Shown: in pieces, positions 60,343 through 64,000 of the stretch
Numbering within the stretch: the stretch's first letter is position 1
Layout: every line of letters begins with the position of its first letter
Source: JACJYC01 sp964558465
Lineage (GTDB): Bacteria; Bacteroidota; Bacteroidia; Chitinophagales; Saprospiraceae
Direction: 5' to 3'
Length of the DNA: 64,000 nucleotides
NCBI GenBank assembly: GCA_964558465.1
Contig: CAZLEF010000008.1
Location: forward strand, 1 to 64,000
Program-made: the position numbers and the translations under genes
Notes under the pieces: generated by a model
Told to the model about the DNA's origin: nothing
Database searches by the model: none
Seen by the model: the letters and a program-made list of their open reading frames with translations, nothing else

Positions 60343-61689
60343 ATGTTGACCTTAAAACACCCAAAGATCGTTGTCCTGCTTTGTTTATTACCCGGTTCAG
60401 GCCTGTTGACCGCCCAAAAAACCGTGCTTGACGGCTATATCCGGGATGCCTGGCAAAACAATCACGGGCTGCAGGAAAAACAGTTCCAGGCCCAAAAGGC
60501 TGAAATCGCTGCCGACGAAGCCCGCCGGTTGAACCTTCCGACCGCAACTTTCGGGGTCAATTACTCCCTCGCCGCCGGCGGCCGGAGCATCGACCTTCCC
60601 CTCGGCGACCTGCTCAATCCGGTATACAATACCCTCAACGATCTCACCGGTACCAACCAGTTCTCGCCCCTGAAAAATGTGAAGGAACAACTGGCGCCCA
60701 ACAACTTTTACGACGCTAAAGTGCGGGTTGTCCAGCCGGTTTTTAACCGCGACATCTACTACAACCAGCAGATCAAAAAGGAACAGGTAAACCTCCAGGG
60801 TATCGATATCAACCAAACCAGGCGGCAATTGGCCCGCGACATCAAACTGGCATATTTCCAGTACCTGCAGGCCGCCGAAGCCATCCGCATTTATAAAACC
60901 GGTCTTGAATTGCTGGCCGAAAGCAAGCGGGTCAACCAGAGCCTGGTCACCAACGGCGCCGCCCTGCCCGGTGTCCTCGTCCGGCTTGACGGTGAAACCA
61001 GCGCCCTGCAGGCGCAACTGGATCAGGCGCAGGTGGCCGCCCAAAACGCCGCCGCCTGGTTCAACCACCTGCTACAACGGGATTATGCCGCTCCCATCAT
61101 CATCGACTCGCTTTTCCTGGATATTCCCGGAAGAACCCTCGAAACGCAGGCCGGTTCCCGCGAAGAATTGCAACAACTCGAATCCGCAGCCCGGATCCAA
61201 AACCTGGTGCTGGCCCAACAGGAATCCTACGCCAAACCGAAAGTGGGCGCTCAACTGGACCTCGGCAGCCAGGGTTTCAACTTCGAATGGGGCGGCTATG
61301 CTTTGTTGGGGGTATCCGTGGAGATCCCGATCTACGCCGGCAAACGAAACCTGCTCAAAATCCAGCAAACCAAACTGGAACTGAATGCCCTGCAGGCAAA
61401 AAAGGAACAGGTCCGGGATTTCATCGCCCTGCAGGCGGCCACCAACCGGAATTCGCTCGAAGCCCATTTCAGCGCCTTCAACAGTTATTCCGACCAGATC
61501 CGCTCGGCCCGCCGCTATTATTCCGATATCCAACGGCGATACCGCGAAGGCCAGGCGAATTTTATCGAGGTCCTGGACGCCCGCACCCAGGTAACCAACG
61601 CCGAACTCCAGCAATCCATCGCCCGGTACAAGGTCTGGTGGCAATTGGCTGAGATTGAATTTGCAGACGCTGCCTATCCCCTCGACTGA
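60343..61689 (+). CDS. TolC-type outer-membrane efflux protein
   Basis: 448 residues with signal peptide (MLTLKHPKIVVLLCLLPGSGLLTAQ). OEP family: two repeats of long helices and short strands (QKAEIAADEARRLNLPTAT, QARRYYSDIQRRYREGQANFIEVLDARTQV). Trimeric TolC channels span the outer membrane and connect to RND pumps. First gene of the efflux cluster after the TetR gene. The ATG at 60334 is an alternative start that adds three residues. Confidence 0.9.
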   Translation: MLTLKHPKIVVLLCLLPGSGLLTAQKTVLDGYIRDAWQNNHGLQEKQFQAQKAEIAADEARRLNLPTATFGVNYSLAAGGRSIDLPLGDLLNPVYNTLNDLTGTNQFSPLKNVKEQLAPNNFYDAKVRVVQPVFNRDIYYNQQIKKEQVNLQGIDINQTRRQLARDIKLAYFQYLQAAEAIRIYKTGLELLAESKRVNQSLVTNGAALPGVLVRLDGETSALQAQLDQAQVAAQNAAAWFNHLLQRDYAAPIIIDSLFLDIPGRTLETQAGSREELQQLESAARIQNLVLAQQESYAKPKVGAQLDLGSQGFNFEWGGYALLGVSVEIPIYAGKRNLLKIQQTKLELNALQAKKEQVRDFIALQAATNRNSLEAHFSAFNSYSDQIRSARRYYSDIQRRYREGQANFIEVLDARTQVTNAELQQSIARYKVWWQLAEIEFADAAYPLD

Positions 61690-61744
61690 ATCTAAATTGT
61701 TGATTTGTTGATGCGTTGATTTGTTGATTCGATGGGTTTCGTTT

Positions 61745-61839
61745 CAATCCAACCAATCGAATCAATCGAATCAACCGACCACGCTGCGGCGTGGCGAATC
61801 AATCCAATCAATCGAATCAATCCAATCAATCGAATCAAT
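61745..61839. repeat. 9-bp array (AATCAATCG)n interrupted by hairpin C
   Basis: Repeats of AATCAATCG/AATCAATCC type fill the gap between the TolC-type and adaptor genes. The hairpin (61779-61794) sits inside the array, with repeats on both sides. The adaptor gene starts 3 bp after the array. Confidence 0.85.
61779..61794. repeat. GC hairpin C (CCACGC-4 nt-GCGTGG)
   Basis: CCACGC, TGCG, GCGTGG, inserted within the 9-bp array. Same stem as hairpins A and B. Confidence 0.8.
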
Positions 61840-61841
61840 AA

Positions 61842-62888
61842 ATGAATACCCAAATCTTATCCATCATCACCCTCGCCCTGGGCCTGATCGCCTGCGGTAA
61901 AAAGGACCCGGCCCCCGAAACCGCGGCCGAAACCCGGCTCACACCGGTCAAGCTGGCGCCTGTGGAACACGCCGTTCTTTCAGCGCCCGTCATCGCTACC
62001 GGCATGGTGCACTCCTCCAATGAAGCGCGGCCCGCCTTCAAGGTCGGCGGGGTGATCGCCAAAACCTTTGTGGAAGAAGGCGCTTTTGTCAAGGCCGGTC
62101 AACTCCTGGCAACCCTGCAGCGCACCGAGATCGACGCGCAGGTCCAACAAGCCAACGTGGCCCTTGAAAAAGCCAAACGGGACTACACCCGGGCACAAAA
62201 CCTGCATGCCGACAGCGTAGCGACCCTCGAGCAAGTGCAAAATGCCAATACAGGCGTAAAACTGGCTGAAGAAGCGGTTGCCATCGCCCAATTCAACCAG
62301 CGTTATGCCGAGGTTCGGGCGCCGATATCGGGCAAAGTCATCGCCAAACTGATGAACGAGGGCGAGATCGTCGGCCCCGGCACGCCGGTGTATTATATCC
62401 TGGGTACCGGCGCCGCCGACTGGGTCGTCAAAGCCGGCCTGACGGACAAAGACTGGGCCCGTCTCCAACCCGGCGATAAAGCCGCCATCCGCCTGGACGC
62501 TTACCCCGGGCAGGCATTCGAAGGACGGGTCAAAACCCTGGCCGACGTCGGCAACCCCGGCAGCGGCACCTTTGAAGTGGAACTGACCATCGATGCCAAG
62601 GGTAAACGCCTCGCCGCCGGCCTGGTCGCATCCCTCGAATTGTCTCCTGCATCCACCGCCGAACGCGTCCTCATCCCGGTAGAAGCCCTGGTGGAAAGCA
62701 GCGGAAAATCCGGTACCGTTTTCACAGTGGACAACGAATCCATCGCCCATCGATCCATCGTCCAAATCGACCGCCTGCTCGGTGATAAGGTAGTGCTGGC
62801 TTCCGGCCTGGAAACCGCTCAGACCGTTGTCACCGACGGGGCGCCATACCTGGAGGACGGGCAGCGGGTGAAAATTATTAAGGATTAA
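61842..62888 (+). CDS. RND efflux periplasmic adaptor (lipoprotein)
   Basis: 348 residues with lipobox LIAC (C18). Membrane-fusion-protein layout: biotinyl-lipoyl halves (GVIAKTFVEEGAFVKAGQLLATLQ and APISGKVIAKLMNEGEIVGPGTP) around a helical hairpin (about 85-150), beta-barrel, and membrane-proximal domain. It bridges the RND pump and the TolC channel. Second gene of the cluster. Confidence 0.9.
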   Translation: MNTQILSIITLALGLIACGKKDPAPETAAETRLTPVKLAPVEHAVLSAPVIATGMVHSSNEARPAFKVGGVIAKTFVEEGAFVKAGQLLATLQRTEIDAQVQQANVALEKAKRDYTRAQNLHADSVATLEQVQNANTGVKLAEEAVAIAQFNQRYAEVRAPISGKVIAKLMNEGEIVGPGTPVYYILGTGAADWVVKAGLTDKDWARLQPGDKAAIRLDAYPGQAFEGRVKTLADVGNPGSGTFEVELTIDAKGKRLAAGLVASLELSPASTAERVLIPVEALVESSGKSGTVFTVDNESIAHRSIVQIDRLLGDKVVLASGLETAQTVVTDGAPYLEDGQRVKIIKD

Positions 62889-62891
62889 AAG

Positions 62892-62983
62892 GGTTTCATG
62901 GTTATATGGTTTCATGGTTATATGGCTTCAAATCCATGAAACACTGCAACCATGAAGCACTGAAACCATGAAGCACTGAAACC
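62892..62983. repeat. Repeat and inverted-repeat block before the pump gene
   Basis: Two copies of GGTTTCATGGTTATAT, then inverted-sense copies of the CATGAAGCACTGAAAC type. It could form a cruciform in the leader of the pump gene. Confidence 0.75.
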
Positions 62984-63016
62984 TTTTCCTCCGCCAAAAG
63001 CATTAAACAAAAACGC

Positions 63017-64000
63017 ATGAAAATCGCAGCATTCTCCGTAAAGAACTACCAATTTACGGTCATCATATTCCTTATGGCCCTGTTGCTGGGTATGAACGCA
63101 TTGTTCAATATGCCGCGCGGGGAAGACCCGCCCTTCGGCGCGCCCATTTTCATCATCCTGGCCGTTTACCCGGGTACCGGCCCCGCCGATATGGAAGAAC
63201 TCGTCGCCGATCCGCTGGAGGATGTGCTCTACGAACTGGAAGACATCAAACGGATCGACACCAACTGCGAGGACGGGGTGATGATCATGAAGGTAGAATT
63301 CACTTACGGCGTAGACGTGGACGCCAAAAACAACGACGTGATCAGAGAAGTGAACCGGTTGCGCCCGGACCTCCCGGCCGACCTGCTCACCCTCGAGGTG
63401 CAACGCGCCGCCTCTTCGGATGTGGCCATCCTGCAACATGCGCTGGTCTCCCCCACTGCCAGTTACGAAACCCTGCGTCTGCAAGCCGAGGAGTTGCAAA
63501 AAGACCTGGAAAAGGTCAAGGAACTCAAGCGGGTGGAGATCCAGGCTGTACCCGACCAAGAGGTAGAGATCAGCATCGACCTCGAAAAAATGGCACAGTT
63601 CCGGCTGGGCCTGAACCAGGTGCTCAACCTGATTCAGGCCAGTAACATCAATATTCCCGGCGGCCACGTAGATCTTGGGCCCCGTCGTTTCAATATCAAA
63701 ACGGAAAGCGATTTTGACCAGATTGAAAACATCCGGAATACCGTGGTGCATACGACGCCGGAAGGCCATCTCGTCCACCTGCGGGATATCGCCACCGTGC
63801 GAATGACGGACGAGGAGGTCAACCATATCGCCCGGCTCAACGGCGAGCGGGCCATCTGGGTAATCACTATGCTCAAAGACCGAAAAAACATCCTGCAAGT
63901 CAACGAAAAAGTACAACCCGTGATGGATGCGTTCCAGGCGTCGCTGCCGCCAGATATCCGCCTGGAAAAGGCATTCGACCAGTCGGAAAGCGTCAAACGG
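63017..64000 (+). CDS. RND-family efflux permease, N-terminal part
   Basis: The frame from ATG 63017 runs open to the window end, 328 residues. N-terminal opening MKIAAFSVKNYQFTVIIFLM and porter-domain sequences (MPRGEDPPFGAPIFIILAVYPG; LEDVLYELEDI; LGLNQVLNLIQASNINIPGG) mark the HAE1/AcrB family. The proton-relay residues lie beyond the window. Together with the genes before it this is a full drug-type efflux system. Confidence 0.92.
   Translation, partial: MKIAAFSVKNYQFTVIIFLMALLLGMNALFNMPRGEDPPFGAPIFIILAVYPGTGPADMEELVADPLEDVLYELEDIKRIDTNCEDGVMIMKVEFTYGVDVDAKNNDVIREVNRLRPDLPADLLTLEVQRAASSDVAILQHALVSPTASYETLRLQAEELQKDLEKVKELKRVEIQAVPDQEVEISIDLEKMAQFRLGLNQVLNLIQASNINIPGGHVDLGPRRFNIKTESDFDQIENIRNTVVHTTPEGHLVHLRDIATVRMTDEEVNHIARLNGERAIWVITMLKDRKNILQVNEKVQPVMDAFQASLPPDIRLEKAFDQSESVKR

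Noticed and set aside
1..64000. tRNA, rRNA or other standard RNA genes
   Set aside because: I found no cloverleaf or rRNA-like sequence by eye; only a covariance scan could exclude one fully.

Overview
The window looks like chromosomal DNA of a Bacteroidota member, most likely Saprospiraceae or a close relative. This rests on Bacteroidota-type promoters (TTTG about 20 bp upstream of TAnnTTTG), proteins with type IX secretion (T9SS) C-terminal sorting domains, a one-protein hybrid two-component regulator, a large outer-membrane beta-barrel receptor, energy-transducer TonB-like and DUF2961/GH172 proteins, and a gene set typical of free-living sludge or aquatic saprospires. The species call is inference. 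I saw no rRNA, tRNA, CRISPR array, prophage or full insertion sequence.

Layout. 1-14.2 kb: end of an SDR gene, dipeptide epimerase, DUF1648 protein, tail-specific protease, secreted hypothetical, ABC-F ATPase with a small membrane protein, a LytS/LytTR-type kinase-regulator pair, a beta-barrel receptor, and a lipoprotein alpha/beta hydrolase. 14.5-26.3 kb: UMF1/Atg22-like transporter overlapping an S1P-lyase-like PLP enzyme that reads through into an outer-membrane barrel, a TonB-domain protein, a 1362-residue hybrid regulator, an HD protein and a GH172-like secreted enzyme. 26.4-37.4 kb: Pif1-like helicase, a decayed VapBC-type toxin-antitoxin pair, CotH-type secreted protein, AAA/DUF4143 ATPase, diheme cytochrome, intradiol-dioxygenase-like protein, a deleted RNA-ligase pseudogene and a PlsC-like acyltransferase. 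37.5-51.9 kb: three very large T9SS cargo proteins, all on the minus strand (2212, 1190 and 1292 residues). 52-58 kb: small hypothetical genes, a decayed adhesin fragment, a frameshifted tfoX-like gene, and an AAA ATPase-PD-(D/E)XK protein. 57.5-64 kb: an ArsR-SRPBCC-methyltransferase operon with a strong palindromic operator, then a TetR-regulated RND efflux cluster (TetR, TolC-type, adaptor, pump) running off the end.

Two features stand out at whole-window scale. First, most long intergenic gaps carry their own short-period tandem repeat (7-9 bp, one 20 bp), and several of these arrays are interrupted or flanked by a small GC-rich hairpin (CCACGC...GCGTGG type); two hairpins share flanks and differ by a compensatory base-pair change. 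One 7-bp repeat also sits in frame inside the kinase domain of the hybrid regulator, where gain or loss of one unit would shift the frame. Second, several genes are broken or fused exactly at A-tracts (A7, A7, A8, probably A4). This could be homopolymer sequencing error, real decay, or slippage-based expression, and raw reads would decide it.
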